A DNA stretch of 64,000 nucleotides from assembly GCF_026625645.1 (NCBI RefSeq), contig NZ_CP113056.1, positions 2,765,001 to 2,829,000 of the forward strand. Direction: 5' to 3'. Under the pieces are notes generated by a model that saw nothing but the letters and a program-made list of their open reading frames with translations, did no database searches and was not told where the DNA came from. Below are positions 16,776 to 25,949 of this stretch, one piece after another. How positions within the stretch are numbered: the stretch's first letter is position 1; every line of letters begins with the position of its first letter. Source of the DNA: Ancylobacter sp. SL191. GTDB taxonomy: Bacteria; Pseudomonadota; Alphaproteobacteria; Rhizobiales; Xanthobacteraceae. The translations under genes and the position numbers were made by a program.

Positions 16776-17771
16776 ATGGGTGAAAGCACCGCTGTGGAAA
16801 AAGCTCCGATCCGTGTCGGCGTCATCGGCGTCGGCGTCATGGGCTACAATCATGCGCGCGTGCTGTCCGATCTGCCGGGCGCCATCATGGTCGGCATCGC
16901 CGACCCGGACGAGACCCAGCGCGCCAAGGTCGCGGCCATGCTCGGCTGCACCGCTGTCGCCAGCACCGAGGAACTGATCGCGCTGGGCGTCGACGCGCTG
17001 GTCGTCGCCGCGCCGACCCATCTCCATCACGACGTCGCACTGGCGGCCATCGCTGCGGGCAAGCATGTACTGGTGGAAAAGCCCATCGCCCCTACCGTCG
17101 CCGAGGCCGAGGCCATCGTGGCGGCGGCCAAGGCCAAGGGCGTGGCGCTGATGGTCGGCCATGTCGAGCGCTTCAACCCGGCGGTCGAGGCGGTGAAGAA
17201 CGCCATTCGCGGCGAGGAGATCCTCTCCATCGGCATCACCCGCGTCGGCCCTTTCCCGCCGCGCATGTCGAATGTTGGTGTGGTGATCGACCTCGCGGTC
17301 CACGATATCGACCTGATCTGCCATTTCACCGGCTCGCAGATTTCCGAGGTGCAGCCGCAGGTGAAGGCGGCGGTCGCCGACCGCGAGGACATCGCGCTGC
17401 TGCAGTTCCGCACCGCCAATGGCGTGCTGGCGCACATCAACACCAACTGGCTGACGCCGTTCAAGGCGCGCACCGTGCAGGTGGCGACGCGCAACAAATA
17501 TGTAACCGGCGACCTGCTGACCCGGCAGGTCACCGAGTGCTTCGACTACAAGCCCGATGGCAGCTACTCGATGCGCCATCTTCCCGTGGCCTATGCCGAG
17601 CCGCTGCGTGTGGAACTCACCCGGTTCCTGGAAGCCATTCGCGGCGAGAAGGCCCCGGCCGTCACCGGTGAGGACGGCGTCGCCGCCATTGCCACCGCCA
17701 TCCGCTGCCTGGACGTGCCCGGCTCGGTGAAGCCCGAGGCCGCGCCGCTGCGTATCGCCGCTGCCGGCTGA
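16776..17771 (+). CDS. Gfo/Idh/MocA oxidoreductase, probable UDP-GlcNAc 3-dehydrogenase (GnnA/WlbA-like)
   Basis: A 331-residue NAD(P)-dependent sugar oxidoreductase. The Rossmann motif is VGVIGVGVMGYNHARVL, and EKPIAPTVAEAEAI carries the conserved catalytic-region lysine of the EKP motif. It is followed 12 bases later by a DegT-type aminotransferase. In alphaproteobacteria this pair commonly oxidises and aminates C3 of UDP-GlcNAc (GnnA/GnnB), giving the 2,3-diaminosugar of lipid A. WlbA/WbpB of O-antigen synthesis is the alternative. The ATG at 16776 is chosen because the upstream in-frame extension lacks family similarity. Confidence 0.8.
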   Translation: MGESTAVEKAPIRVGVIGVGVMGYNHARVLSDLPGAIMVGIADPDETQRAKVAAMLGCTAVASTEELIALGVDALVVAAPTHLHHDVALAAIAAGKHVLVEKPIAPTVAEAEAIVAAAKAKGVALMVGHVERFNPAVEAVKNAIRGEEILSIGITRVGPFPPRMSNVGVVIDLAVHDIDLICHFTGSQISEVQPQVKAAVADREDIALLQFRTANGVLAHINTNWLTPFKARTVQVATRNKYVTGDLLTRQVTECFDYKPDGSYSMRHLPVAYAEPLRVELTRFLEAIRGEKAPAVTGEDGVAAIATAIRCLDVPGSVKPEAAPLRIAAAG

Positions 17772-17783
17772 GCGAGGACGACA

Positions 17784-18938
17784 ATGAACTCCCATGTGAA
17801 GACCGACGCCGCGCCGATCCCCTTCATCGACGTCGCCTCGCAGCGCGCCCGGCTGGGCTCGCGGATCGACGAGGCGGTCGCCCGCGTGCTCGACCACTGC
17901 CGCTTCGTGAACGGGCCTGAGGTCACCGAGCTCGAGCAGAAGCTCGCCGCCTTCGCCGGGGCCAAGCACGCCATTTCCTGCTCCAGCGGCACGGATGCGC
18001 TGGCGATGATCCTGATGGCCTGGGGCGTGGGTCCGGGGGACGCGGTGTTCTGCCCGGCCTTCACCTTCTGCGCTACCGCCGAGGTGGTGCCGTGGGTCGG
18101 CGCCTCGCCGGTCTTCGTCGACGTGCTCGAAGATACCTTCAACATGGACCCGGCGAGCCTCGAGGCGGCCATCAAGGTCGCCATCGACAAGGGTCTGACG
18201 CCGCGCGTCGTGGTGCCGGTGGACCTCTTTGGCCAGCCCGCCGATTTCGATGCGATCGAGACGATCGCCAAGGCGCATGGGCTGAAGATCCTGTGTGATA
18301 CCGCGCAGGGCTTTGGCGGGACGTGGCATGGCAAGCGCACCGGCTCCTTTGGTGACGCTATCGCCACCAGCTTCTTCCCGGCCAAGCCGCTCGGCTGCTT
18401 CGGCGATGGCGGGGCGATCTTCACCGATGACGACGATCTCGTCCCGGTGCTCAAGAGCGTGCGCGAGCACGGCCAGGGCGTGGACAAATACGAGAATGTC
18501 CGCATCGGCATGACCGGCCGGCTGGACACCATCCAGGCCGCGATCCTTCTGGAAAAGCTGACGATTTTCGAGGATGAGATCGCCGCCCGCCAGCGCGTCG
18601 CCGCTCGCTACAATGAGGCGCTGGCCGATGTCTGCGTCGTGCCGGTGGTGGACCCGCGCGCGACCTCGGTCTGGGCGCAGTACACGATCCGCCTGCCGCA
18701 TGGCGTGCGCGACGGCCTCGCCGCCACGCTGCAGAAGGAAGGCGTGCCGACGGCGGTCTATTATCGCATCCCGATGCACCGCCAGCCGGCCTATGCGCAG
18801 TACCCGTCCGCCGGCAACGGCCTGCCGGTCTGCGAGCGCCTGTCGGGCGAGGTGATCAGCCTGCCCATGCACGCCTATCTCGATCCGGCGAGCCAGGAGC
18901 GGGTGATCGCGGCGGTGCGCCGCGCGCTCGGCGCCTGA
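17784..18938 (+). CDS. DegT/DnrJ/EryC1/StrS aminotransferase (GnnB/WbpE-like)
   Basis: A 384-residue PLP-dependent sugar aminotransferase. Family features are the IPFIDVASQRARLGSRIDEAV N-terminus, SCSSGTDALAMILMAW, and CDTAQGFGGTW with the PLP-contacting aspartate. SFFPAKPLGCFGDGGA contains the Schiff-base lysine. It would transfer an amino group from glutamate to a 3-keto UDP-sugar made by the preceding oxidoreductase. Its neighbour murJ and the nearby LpxH-like phosphatase fit an envelope role. The exact sugar is inferred. Confidence 0.82.
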   Translation: MNSHVKTDAAPIPFIDVASQRARLGSRIDEAVARVLDHCRFVNGPEVTELEQKLAAFAGAKHAISCSSGTDALAMILMAWGVGPGDAVFCPAFTFCATAEVVPWVGASPVFVDVLEDTFNMDPASLEAAIKVAIDKGLTPRVVVPVDLFGQPADFDAIETIAKAHGLKILCDTAQGFGGTWHGKRTGSFGDAIATSFFPAKPLGCFGDGGAIFTDDDDLVPVLKSVREHGQGVDKYENVRIGMTGRLDTIQAAILLEKLTIFEDEIAARQRVAARYNEALADVCVVPVVDPRATSVWAQYTIRLPHGVRDGLAATLQKEGVPTAVYYRIPMHRQPAYAQYPSAGNGLPVCERLSGEVISLPMHAYLDPASQERVIAAVRRALGA

Positions 18939-18942
18939 TAGG

Positions 18943-19010
18943 GCCGGGCAGGGGGCTGGTGGACACCGGCCGGCGGGGCTAGCTTCCGCCGGTCTCACCC
19001 CCAGCCCGGC
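18943..19010 (+). other. Extended imperfect hairpin between aminotransferase gene and murJ
   Basis: GCCGGGC (18943-18949) pairs with GCCCGGC (19004-19010), GGGGG (18951) with CCCCC (18998), and CCGGCGG (18970-18976) with CCGCCGG (18986-18992). It fills nearly the whole 83-base gap before murJ. There is no T-run, so a terminator is doubtful; RNA stability or attenuation is possible. Confidence 0.45.
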
Positions 19011-19021
19011 ATTCTCCCGTC

Positions 19022-20572
19022 ATGATTCGCAGCATCTTCTCGGTCGGCGGCTGGACGCTGCTCTCGCGGCTGACCGGCTTTGTGCGCGATATCGTCATGG
19101 CGGCGGTGCTGGGCGCTGGTCCGGTGGCGGATGCCTTCTACATTGCCTTCCGCCTGCCCAACCATTTCCGCTCGATCTTCGCCGAGGGCGCCTTCAACAC
19201 AGCCTTCATTCCCGCCTATGCGCGGGTGAAGACGCAGTTGGGGGATGCCAGCGCGGCGCGCTTCGCCAATGGCATCCTCACCGCCGTCGTGGTGGTGCAG
19301 CTCGCCCTGCTGGCGCTGGCCCTGCTCGCCACCCACTGGGTGGTCGCGCTGCTCGCCCCCGGCCTGTCGGATGATCCCCAGCGCTTTGCGCTGACGGTGG
19401 ATTTCACCCGCATCACCTTCCCCTATCTCGGCCTCATCGCCGTGGTGACGCTGGTTGGCGGCGTGCTCAATGCGAATGATCGCTTCTGGGCGGCGGCAGC
19501 GGCCTCCATCCTGCTGAACGTTGCCATGGTCGGCACGCTGAGCGTGGTCGGGCTTTTCCCCACGGCTGGCGACGCGGCGGCGTGGGGCGTGCTGATCTCC
19601 GGCTTTCTTCAGGTCGCGCTGCTGGTGTTCGACGCGGAGCGGCATGGGCTTGGCCCCCGCTTTGGCCGCCCGCGCCTCGATCCAGAGACGCGGCGCTTCC
19701 TTGTGGCGCTCGGGCCGGCGATCCTCGGCTCGGCCGGCACCCAGCTCGCCATCTTCGCGGATACCATCATCGCCTCCTTCCTGCCGCAGGGAGCGATTGC
19801 GGCGCTGTTCTATGCCGACCGCATCAACCAGCTTCCCATCGGTGTCGTCGGCATCGCGGCGGGCATCGTTCTGCTGCCGGAAATGTCCCGCCGCATTGCT
19901 GCGAACGACTATGACGGGGCGCGCTATGCCCAGTCGCGCGCCATCGAGCTGACGGTCCTTCTGTCGCTTCCCTTTCTCGCGGCGTCGCTCACGATCCCCG
20001 AGATCATCATGCGCGGGCTGTTCATGCGCGGCGCCTTCACCCCCGAGGCGGCCCAGGCCGCCGGGGCGACGCTCGCGGCCTATGGTGTCGGGCTTATTCC
20101 CTTCGTCATCATCCGCTCGCTCTCGGCCCCGTTCTATGCGCGCGGCGACACGCGCACGCCCATGCTGGCGACGCTCGGAGCGGCGGCGGTGAACATCGCG
20201 TTGAAGATCGCGCTCATCGATCACCTCGCGCAGGTCGGCCTTGCTTTCGCCACCTCCATCGGTGGCTGGATCACGGTAATCGCCCTTGCCGTTCTGGCCC
20301 ATCGACGCGGCTATGAATGCGGGGACGCCCCGTTGCGGCGGGCGCTCCCGCGTCTCGCGCTGATCGCCGCCCTGCTCGCGGCGGTCCTTTACGCAGCGTC
20401 CCGCTACGGTGACGTTGTCGTTACCGCGCTACCCGTCGGGCAGGAGGAAGCGCGGCTTGCACTCTGCATAGCGAGTGGCGGCGTTGCCTATGTCCTGCTG
20501 GTGCTGCTGCTTCTGGGGCGGGGCTATCTGCGCACTCTTCTGTGTCCGCGGCGGGTGCCGGCCTCTCCGTGA
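19022..20572 (+). CDS. murJ: Lipid II flippase MurJ (MviN)
   Basis: A 516-residue polytopic inner-membrane protein of the MOP exporter superfamily that flips lipid-linked peptidoglycan precursor to the periplasm. The N-terminus SVGGWTLLSRLTGFVRDIVMA, followed by ADAFYIAFRLPNHFRSIFAEGAFN, is highly characteristic; it includes the essential arginines of the first helices. FYARGDTRTPM is conserved in TM10-11. About 14 helices are expected. It lies downstream of the amino-sugar pair, in the same direction. Confidence 0.95.
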   Translation: MIRSIFSVGGWTLLSRLTGFVRDIVMAAVLGAGPVADAFYIAFRLPNHFRSIFAEGAFNTAFIPAYARVKTQLGDASAARFANGILTAVVVVQLALLALALLATHWVVALLAPGLSDDPQRFALTVDFTRITFPYLGLIAVVTLVGGVLNANDRFWAAAAASILLNVAMVGTLSVVGLFPTAGDAAAWGVLISGFLQVALLVFDAERHGLGPRFGRPRLDPETRRFLVALGPAILGSAGTQLAIFADTIIASFLPQGAIAALFYADRINQLPIGVVGIAAGIVLLPEMSRRIAANDYDGARYAQSRAIELTVLLSLPFLAASLTIPEIIMRGLFMRGAFTPEAAQAAGATLAAYGVGLIPFVIIRSLSAPFYARGDTRTPMLATLGAAAVNIALKIALIDHLAQVGLAFATSIGGWITVIALAVLAHRRGYECGDAPLRRALPRLALIAALLAAVLYAASRYGDVVVTALPVGQEEARLALCIASGGVAYVLLVLLLLGRGYLRTLLCPRRVPASP

Positions 20573-20698
20573 TAGTGCTTACGCAGTGCAGCAAAACTGT
20601 GCTAGTGGCTCCGGGCTGTGTGCGTCCGATGCGGGGCGGATCGCGCCATGCGGCGACCGTATTGCGGTCTGCCTGACCGAATTTTCGGAGAGATTCGT

Positions 20699-21913
20699 AT
20701 GATTGCAGCGTTGCCGCGCTTCCCCCTTTTCGCCCTTGCGCTGGTGGGCCTCGCCCTCGCGGGATGCTCCGAACAGAACAAGGCGCCGCAGGCCGCACCG
20801 CAGGCCGCGCCGGTGACCGTCGCCAAGCCGACCGTGCGCATCGTCACAGATTATGACGAGTATGTCGGCCGCTTCACGGCTGTCGATCTCGTGCAGGTCT
20901 ATGCCCGCGTTTCCGGCTATCTGCAGTCGATCAACTTCACCGATGGCCAGCTGGTGAAGCAGGGTGATCTGCTGTTCACCATCGACAAGCGCCCCTTCCA
21001 GGTGGCGCTCGATCAGGCGCAGGCGAACCTTGCCAGGACGCAGGCGGATCTCGATTTTGCCCAGGCCGACCTCCAGCGCGCCCAGACGCTGATCGAGGAC
21101 CGGACCTCGACCGCCATTTCCAAGCAGACCTTCGACCAGCGCCTGCAGACCGAACGTTCGGCGCGCGCCAGCGTCACCGGCGCCGAGGCGGCGGTCCATT
21201 CGGCACAGCTTGACCTCGAGTTCACCGATCTGCGCTCGCCCGTCACCGGCCGCATCGGCGACCGTAAGGTCTCTGTTGGCAACCTCGTCACCGGCGGCGC
21301 GGGCGGGGTGAACACCAACACACTGCTCGCCACCATCGTCTCGATCGACCCGATCTATTTCGAGTTCACCTATGACGAGGCCTCGTTCCTGCGCTACCAG
21401 CGCATGGCCAAGCAGATGGGCGAGGGCGCCAAGCCGATCCCGGTCGAACTGGGGCTGATCGACGAAATGGGCTTCCCGCACAAGGGAACGCTGAACTTCG
21501 TCGACAACCAGATCAGTACCGAGACCGGCACGATCCGTGGCCGCGCCGAATTCGCCAATGCGGGCGCCACCTTCACGCCCGGCATGTTCGGCCGCATCCG
21601 CGTGCCGTCCTCCACGCCGCATGACGCCGTGCTGGTGCCGGATGTCGCCATCGGTACGGAGCAGACGCGGAAGTTCGTCTATGTGATGCAGCCGGGCGAC
21701 CAGCCCCAGGTGCCGCAGATGAAGTATGTGACGCTGGGTCGTCAGATCGACGGGCAGCGCATCATCAATAGCGGCCTGACCAAGGACGATCTGGTGGTGG
21801 TGAACGGCCTCGTGCGCATTCGTCCGGGCGCGCAGGTCATCGGTAAGCTCGAGCAGCCGGCTGCGCCGGCGGGCACCGGTACGGAAGCTCCCGCCGCCAA
21901 GCCTGCCAACTGA
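20699..21913 (+). CDS. RND efflux periplasmic adaptor lipoprotein (AcrA/MexA type)
   Basis: A 404-residue membrane fusion protein. The signal peptide ends in a lipobox (LALAGC, C23), so it is a lipoprotein. The barrel-sandwich segment VQVYARVSGYLQSINFTDGQLVKQGDLLF, the alpha-hairpin (about residues 100-175, DLQRAQTLIEDR) and the RSPVTGRIGDRKVSVGNLV return strand follow the family order. It bridges the pump to an outer-membrane channel. No TolC-like gene lies in the window. The start at 20699 follows CGGAGAG. It is separated from the pump gene by 17 bases. Confidence 0.92.
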   Translation: MIAALPRFPLFALALVGLALAGCSEQNKAPQAAPQAAPVTVAKPTVRIVTDYDEYVGRFTAVDLVQVYARVSGYLQSINFTDGQLVKQGDLLFTIDKRPFQVALDQAQANLARTQADLDFAQADLQRAQTLIEDRTSTAISKQTFDQRLQTERSARASVTGAEAAVHSAQLDLEFTDLRSPVTGRIGDRKVSVGNLVTGGAGGVNTNTLLATIVSIDPIYFEFTYDEASFLRYQRMAKQMGEGAKPIPVELGLIDEMGFPHKGTLNFVDNQISTETGTIRGRAEFANAGATFTPGMFGRIRVPSSTPHDAVLVPDVAIGTEQTRKFVYVMQPGDQPQVPQMKYVTLGRQIDGQRIINSGLTKDDLVVVNGLVRIRPGAQVIGKLEQPAAPAGTGTEAPAAKPAN

Positions 21914-21930
21914 GCGGGGGAGCACCAGCC

Positions 21931-24900
21931 ATGCGCTTCTCCCACTTCTTCATCGACCGCCCGATCTTCGCCTCAGTCATCTCGGTCGTCGTGATGATCC
22001 TCGGCGCCGTGGCCTATATCGCGCTGCCGGTCGCCCAATATCCCGACATCGCGCCCCCGGTGGTCAACGTAACCGGCCAGTATCCCGGAGCGTCGGCGGA
22101 AACGGTGGCCGATACGGTCGCCGCGCCCATCGAGCAGCAGATCAACGGCGTGGAGGGGATGCTCTACATCTCCTCCAACTCGACGGCGGACGGCCGCTTC
22201 TCCATCGCGGTCACTTTCGACATCGGCACCGATCTCGATATCGCGCAGGTGCAGGTGCAGAACCGCGTCGCCACCGCGACCCCGCGCCTTCCGCAGGAGG
22301 TGCAGCAGATCGGCGTGACCGTCGCCAAGTCCTCGCCGGATATGCTGATGGTGGTGAGCTTGTTCTCGCCGGACGATACGCGCGACTCGCTGTTCATCTC
22401 CAACTACGCCAATCTGCAGATCAAGGACCAACTCCAGCGCGTGCCGGGCGTGGGCTCCATTACGGTGTTCGGGTCGCGCGACTATGCGATGCAGGTTTGG
22501 CTCGATCCGTTGAAGTTGCAGGCGCTAGGCCTGACCGCGACAGACGTGACCGCTGCTCTTGAGGCACAGAATCTTCAGGTCGCCTCGGGTGTGCTGAACT
22601 CCCCGCCCGTTGAAAAGCAACTGGCCTTTCAGGTGGCGGTACGCACCCTCGGGCGCCTGTCGACGCCGGAGGAGTTTGGCAACATCGTCGTCCGCCAGAG
22701 CGGCAATGCCGTGGTGCGCCTGCGCGATGTCGCGCGTATCGAGATCGCCGCGCAGGACAGTTCGTCGATATCGTACTTCGATTCCAAGCCGTCGGTATCG
22801 CTGGGTATCTTCCAGTTGCCCGGCTCCAACGCGCTCGCCACGGGCGAGGCCATCGAGCGCCAGATCAAGGAAATTTCCAAGGGGTTCCCGTCCGGCGTCG
22901 TTTATTCAACCGCCTATAATCCGACCCAATTCATCGCCGAGTCGGTGCGCGCGGTCGAACACACGATTTTCGAGGCTATCATCCTCGTCGTTATCGTGGT
23001 GGTGATCTTCCTGCAGACGTGGCGCGCGGCGATCATTCCGATCCTCGCCATTCCAGTCTCGCTTATCGGCACCTTCTTCGTCATGAGCCTGTTCGGCTTC
23101 TCGCTGAACAACCTGTCGCTTTTCGGCCTCGTGCTCGCCATCGGCATCGTGGTCGACGACGCCATCGTCGTGGTGGAGAGCGTTGAGCACAACATCTCCA
23201 CGGGTCTCAGCCCGCGCGACGCCGCCTACAAGACAATGGACGAAGTGGGCGGGGCGCTGGTGGCGATCTCGCTGGTGCTGGCGTCGGTGTTCATCCCCAC
23301 AGCCTTCATCACCGGCATTTCCGGCGAGTTCTATCGCCAGTTCGCGCTGACCATCGCCGGCTCGACGCTGATCTCGTTGCTGGTCTCGCTGACTCTGTCG
23401 CCGGCCCTCTGCGCCCTGCTGCTCAAGCCGCACAAGGGGCCGGACCACAAGCCCGCCTGGTATGCGCGGCCGATCACCGGGTTCTTCTATTACTTCAACA
23501 AAGGCTTCAATGGGCTGTCGGGCGGCTATGGCTGGCTCACCGGCCGGCTGGTGCGCTTCGCGGTGGTGGTCCTGCTCGTCTACGTCGCCATTCTCGCCGG
23601 CGGCTTCAAACTGTTCACGATGACGCCGCAGGGGTTCATTCCGGCGCAGGATCGTGGCTACCTCATTGTCGCGGCGCAGCTGCCCGGTGGGGCCTCGCTG
23701 GCGCGCACCAATGAGGTGATGAATCGCGCGGCCAAGGAAGTGCTGGCGACGCCCGGCGTGGCGCATGTCGTCAACATCGTCGGCTTCTCCGGCGCGACCT
23801 TCACCAACGCCCCCAATGCCGGCGCGATGTTCGTTATCCTCGGTCCGGCTTCCGAGCGGGCGCAGCATCAGGGGCAGTCTGCCCCGGCGATCCAGGGTCA
23901 GCTCTTCGGCAAGCTCGCCTCGATCCAGGAAGCCTTCATGATCGTCGTCATGCCGCCGCCCGTGCAGGGCATCGGCAATGCCGGCGGCTACCGCATGATG
24001 ATCGAGGATCGCGGCGGGCGCGGCTATGGCGCGCTTCAGGGCGCGGTCTACGCGATGATGGGCCGGGCCAACCAGACGCCGGGTCTGAGGCAGGTCTACT
24101 CGCTCTTTGAGACCTCCACGCCGCAGCTCTTCCTCGACATCGACCGCACCAAGGCGCAGCTCCTCGGCGTTAATATTGCCGATGTGTTCTCGACGCTGCA
24201 GACCTATATCGGCTCAAGCTACGTCAACGACTTCAACCTGTTCGGCCGCACCTACCGGGTGCAGGCGCAGGCCGACGCGCCCTACCGCCTGACGCCAGAG
24301 GACGTGCTTCAGTTGCGGGTGAAGAATGCCGAGGGCCAGACTGTGCCGCTCGGCTCCTTCACCACGGTGCGGGACATTTCCGGCCCCTACCGCGTGCCGC
24401 GCTACAACCTCTACCCATCGGCGGAACTTGACGGCGACGTGGCCGGCATCTCGCAGGGGCAGGCGATCCAGCTCATGCAGCAAATCGCCACCGAGACCCT
24501 GCCGGACGGTTTCTCCTTTGAGTGGACGGCGCTGGCCTATCAGCAGGTGCGCGCCGGCAATACGGCGATCTTCGCCTTCGCGCTGGGCGTGGTCTTTGTC
24601 TTCCTCGTGCTGGCGGCGCAGTATGAAAGCCTGACGTTGCCGCTGGCGGTCATCCTCATCGTCCCGATGTGTCTGATCGCGGCAGTGGTGGGCATTCTGT
24701 TGCGCGGCCAGGACAACAACATCCTCAGTCAGGTCGGCTTCATCGTCCTGATCGGTCTTGCGGCGAAGAACGCGATCCTGATCGTCGAATTCGCCAAGCA
24801 GCTGGAGGACCGCGGGGAGGGTCGCTTCACGGCCGCGACCCATGCGGCGCAGTTGCGTCTGCGTCCGATCATCATGACCTCGCTCGCCTTCATCCTCGGT

Positions 24901-25101
24901 GTGGTGCCGCTGGTTTGGGCGACGGGCGCGGGTGCGGAGCTGCGTCAGGCGCTCGGCACGGCGGTGTTCTCCGGCATGATCGGCGTGACCTTCTTCGGCC
25001 TGCTGTTCACCCCGACCTTCTATGTCGTCACCCGCTGGATCGCGGGCTTCGGCGAGCGGCGGCGGGAGCGCGCTCGCGAGGCGTCGTCGACGCCGCAGTG
25101 A
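21931..25101 (+). CDS. RND multidrug efflux pump (AcrB/HAE1 family)
   Basis: A 1056-residue proton-driven inner-membrane pump. The N-terminus RFSHFFIDRPIFASVISVV and the TM4 motif AIGIVVDDAIVVVESVEHN, carrying the paired aspartates of the proton relay, identify the hydrophobe/amphiphile efflux class. In the second half, LVLAAQYESLTLPLAVILIVP and GLAAKNAILIVEFAKQLED are typical. Substrates cannot be read from the sequence; drugs, bile-like detergents or plant phenolics are usual. The gene forms an operon with the adaptor and is closed by a strong terminator. Confidence 0.95.
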   Translation: MRFSHFFIDRPIFASVISVVVMILGAVAYIALPVAQYPDIAPPVVNVTGQYPGASAETVADTVAAPIEQQINGVEGMLYISSNSTADGRFSIAVTFDIGTDLDIAQVQVQNRVATATPRLPQEVQQIGVTVAKSSPDMLMVVSLFSPDDTRDSLFISNYANLQIKDQLQRVPGVGSITVFGSRDYAMQVWLDPLKLQALGLTATDVTAALEAQNLQVASGVLNSPPVEKQLAFQVAVRTLGRLSTPEEFGNIVVRQSGNAVVRLRDVARIEIAAQDSSSISYFDSKPSVSLGIFQLPGSNALATGEAIERQIKEISKGFPSGVVYSTAYNPTQFIAESVRAVEHTIFEAIILVVIVVVIFLQTWRAAIIPILAIPVSLIGTFFVMSLFGFSLNNLSLFGLVLAIGIVVDDAIVVVESVEHNISTGLSPRDAAYKTMDEVGGALVAISLVLASVFIPTAFITGISGEFYRQFALTIAGSTLISLLVSLTLSPALCALLLKPHKGPDHKPAWYARPITGFFYYFNKGFNGLSGGYGWLTGRLVRFAVVVLLVYVAILAGGFKLFTMTPQGFIPAQDRGYLIVAAQLPGGASLARTNEVMNRAAKEVLATPGVAHVVNIVGFSGATFTNAPNAGAMFVILGPASERAQHQGQSAPAIQGQLFGKLASIQEAFMIVVMPPPVQGIGNAGGYRMMIEDRGGRGYGALQGAVYAMMGRANQTPGLRQVYSLFETSTPQLFLDIDRTKAQLLGVNIADVFSTLQTYIGSSYVNDFNLFGRTYRVQAQADAPYRLTPEDVLQLRVKNAEGQTVPLGSFTTVRDISGPYRVPRYNLYPSAELDGDVAGISQGQAIQLMQQIATETLPDGFSFEWTALAYQQVRAGNTAIFAFALGVVFVFLVLAAQYESLTLPLAVILIVPMCLIAAVVGILLRGQDNNILSQVGFIVLIGLAAKNAILIVEFAKQLEDRGEGRFTAATHAAQLRLRPIIMTSLAFILGVVPLVWATGAGAELRQALGTAVFSGMIGVTFFGLLFTPTFYVVTRWIAGFGERRRERAREASSTPQ

Positions 25102-25115
25102 GGCCGTCAGGAAAC

Positions 25116-25145
25116 AAAAAAGGCGCCCTGCGGGGCGCCTTTTTC
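25116..25145 (+). terminator. Rho-independent terminator after the RND operon
   Basis: AGGCGCCC and GGGCGCCT (25121-25140, 4-base loop) form a perfect 8-bp stem flanked by an A-run on the left and TTTTT on the right. It may work in both directions, as the convergent regulator gene ends at 25163. Confidence 0.9.
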
Positions 25146-25162
25146 TTCACGACGTCAGTGGT

Positions 25163-25783
25163 TCAATCGAGTACGGCGGCCTTCAGCAGGCAGACCATGG
25201 TCGCCTGGGCCGGTTCCGTGCCGAGATTGCGGATCACATGCCGCCGGTCGCAGCGATAACGCAGCGTCTCGCCAGCGCGCGCCACCTCGGTGACATCCGC
25301 GCATTCGACCTGCAATTCGCCGGAGAGCACTGACAGGCACTCGATGGAGCCGCGCTGGTGGCCGTCCGAGATCAATTCGCCGCCCGGCTCGGCGAAGAAG
25401 TCGAACCATTGCAGCCACTCCACCGTCTTGATCCAGCCGGTGATGGTGAGGCGGCATTTGCCGTCTTCCGAGACCAGGATCGGGGTATCCGCGCGCGTCA
25501 GATGCTCGACAAAGGGTTCATCGTCGGTGGCGGACATGAAGCGGTCGATCGACATGTCCAGCGCCTGAGACAGCCGCCAGACCGTAGCCAGCGTCGGGTT
25601 AGTCTCGTTGCGCTCGATCTGGCTGATGATGGACTTGGCCACGCCCGACTGCTCGGAAAGCTCCGACAGCGAGAGATTATAGGCCTTGCGCAGGCGCTGG
25701 ATGGTGCGGCCGAGCTGGCCGGTGATCGCCTGCGCGCCGGCTTCCATGCCGCTGCGATCGAGACTGCGTGTGCGGCCCGACAT
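25163..25783 (-). CDS. HTH-cupin transcriptional regulator (XRE family)
   Basis: A 206-residue regulator with an N-terminal Cro/CI-type helix-turn-helix (about residues 24-80: LSLSELSEQSGVAKSIISQIERNETNPTLATVWRL). A C-terminal cupin domain (about 120-200: HQRGSIECLSVLSGELQVECADVTEVARAGETLRYRCDRRHVIRN region) would bind a small ligand. The start at 25783 is preceded by AGAGAG; the upstream extension is low-quality. It is divergent from the threonine/serine dehydratase gene, with 166 bases between starts. It may control that gene, itself, or amino-acid use; this is inferred from position only. Confidence 0.85.
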   Translation of the reverse strand: MSGRTRSLDRSGMEAGAQAITGQLGRTIQRLRKAYNLSLSELSEQSGVAKSIISQIERNETNPTLATVWRLSQALDMSIDRFMSATDDEPFVEHLTRADTPILVSEDGKCRLTITGWIKTVEWLQWFDFFAEPGGELISDGHQRGSIECLSVLSGELQVECADVTEVARAGETLRYRCDRRHVIRNLGTEPAQATMVCLLKAAVLD

Positions 25784-25949
25784 GCTCTCTCTGTTCCCCC
25801 GTTGAGACGGAAATCTAGGGTGCCCGGCCCATCTGGCGCAACCGTGGCCGGCATTTACCGGACCGTTGTCCCGGACTGTGTGCAACGCGGCAACGCCTTG
25901 TCGGTAAAAGGGGGATGCGGAGCGCGGCGCGGCGCATTAAACTCGCGGC

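Noticed and set aside
16773..18998. 741-codon leftward frame opposite the oxidoreductase/aminotransferase pair
   Set aside because: It is an antisense shadow rich in Asp, Arg, His and Gly; both rightward genes have clear catalytic motifs.
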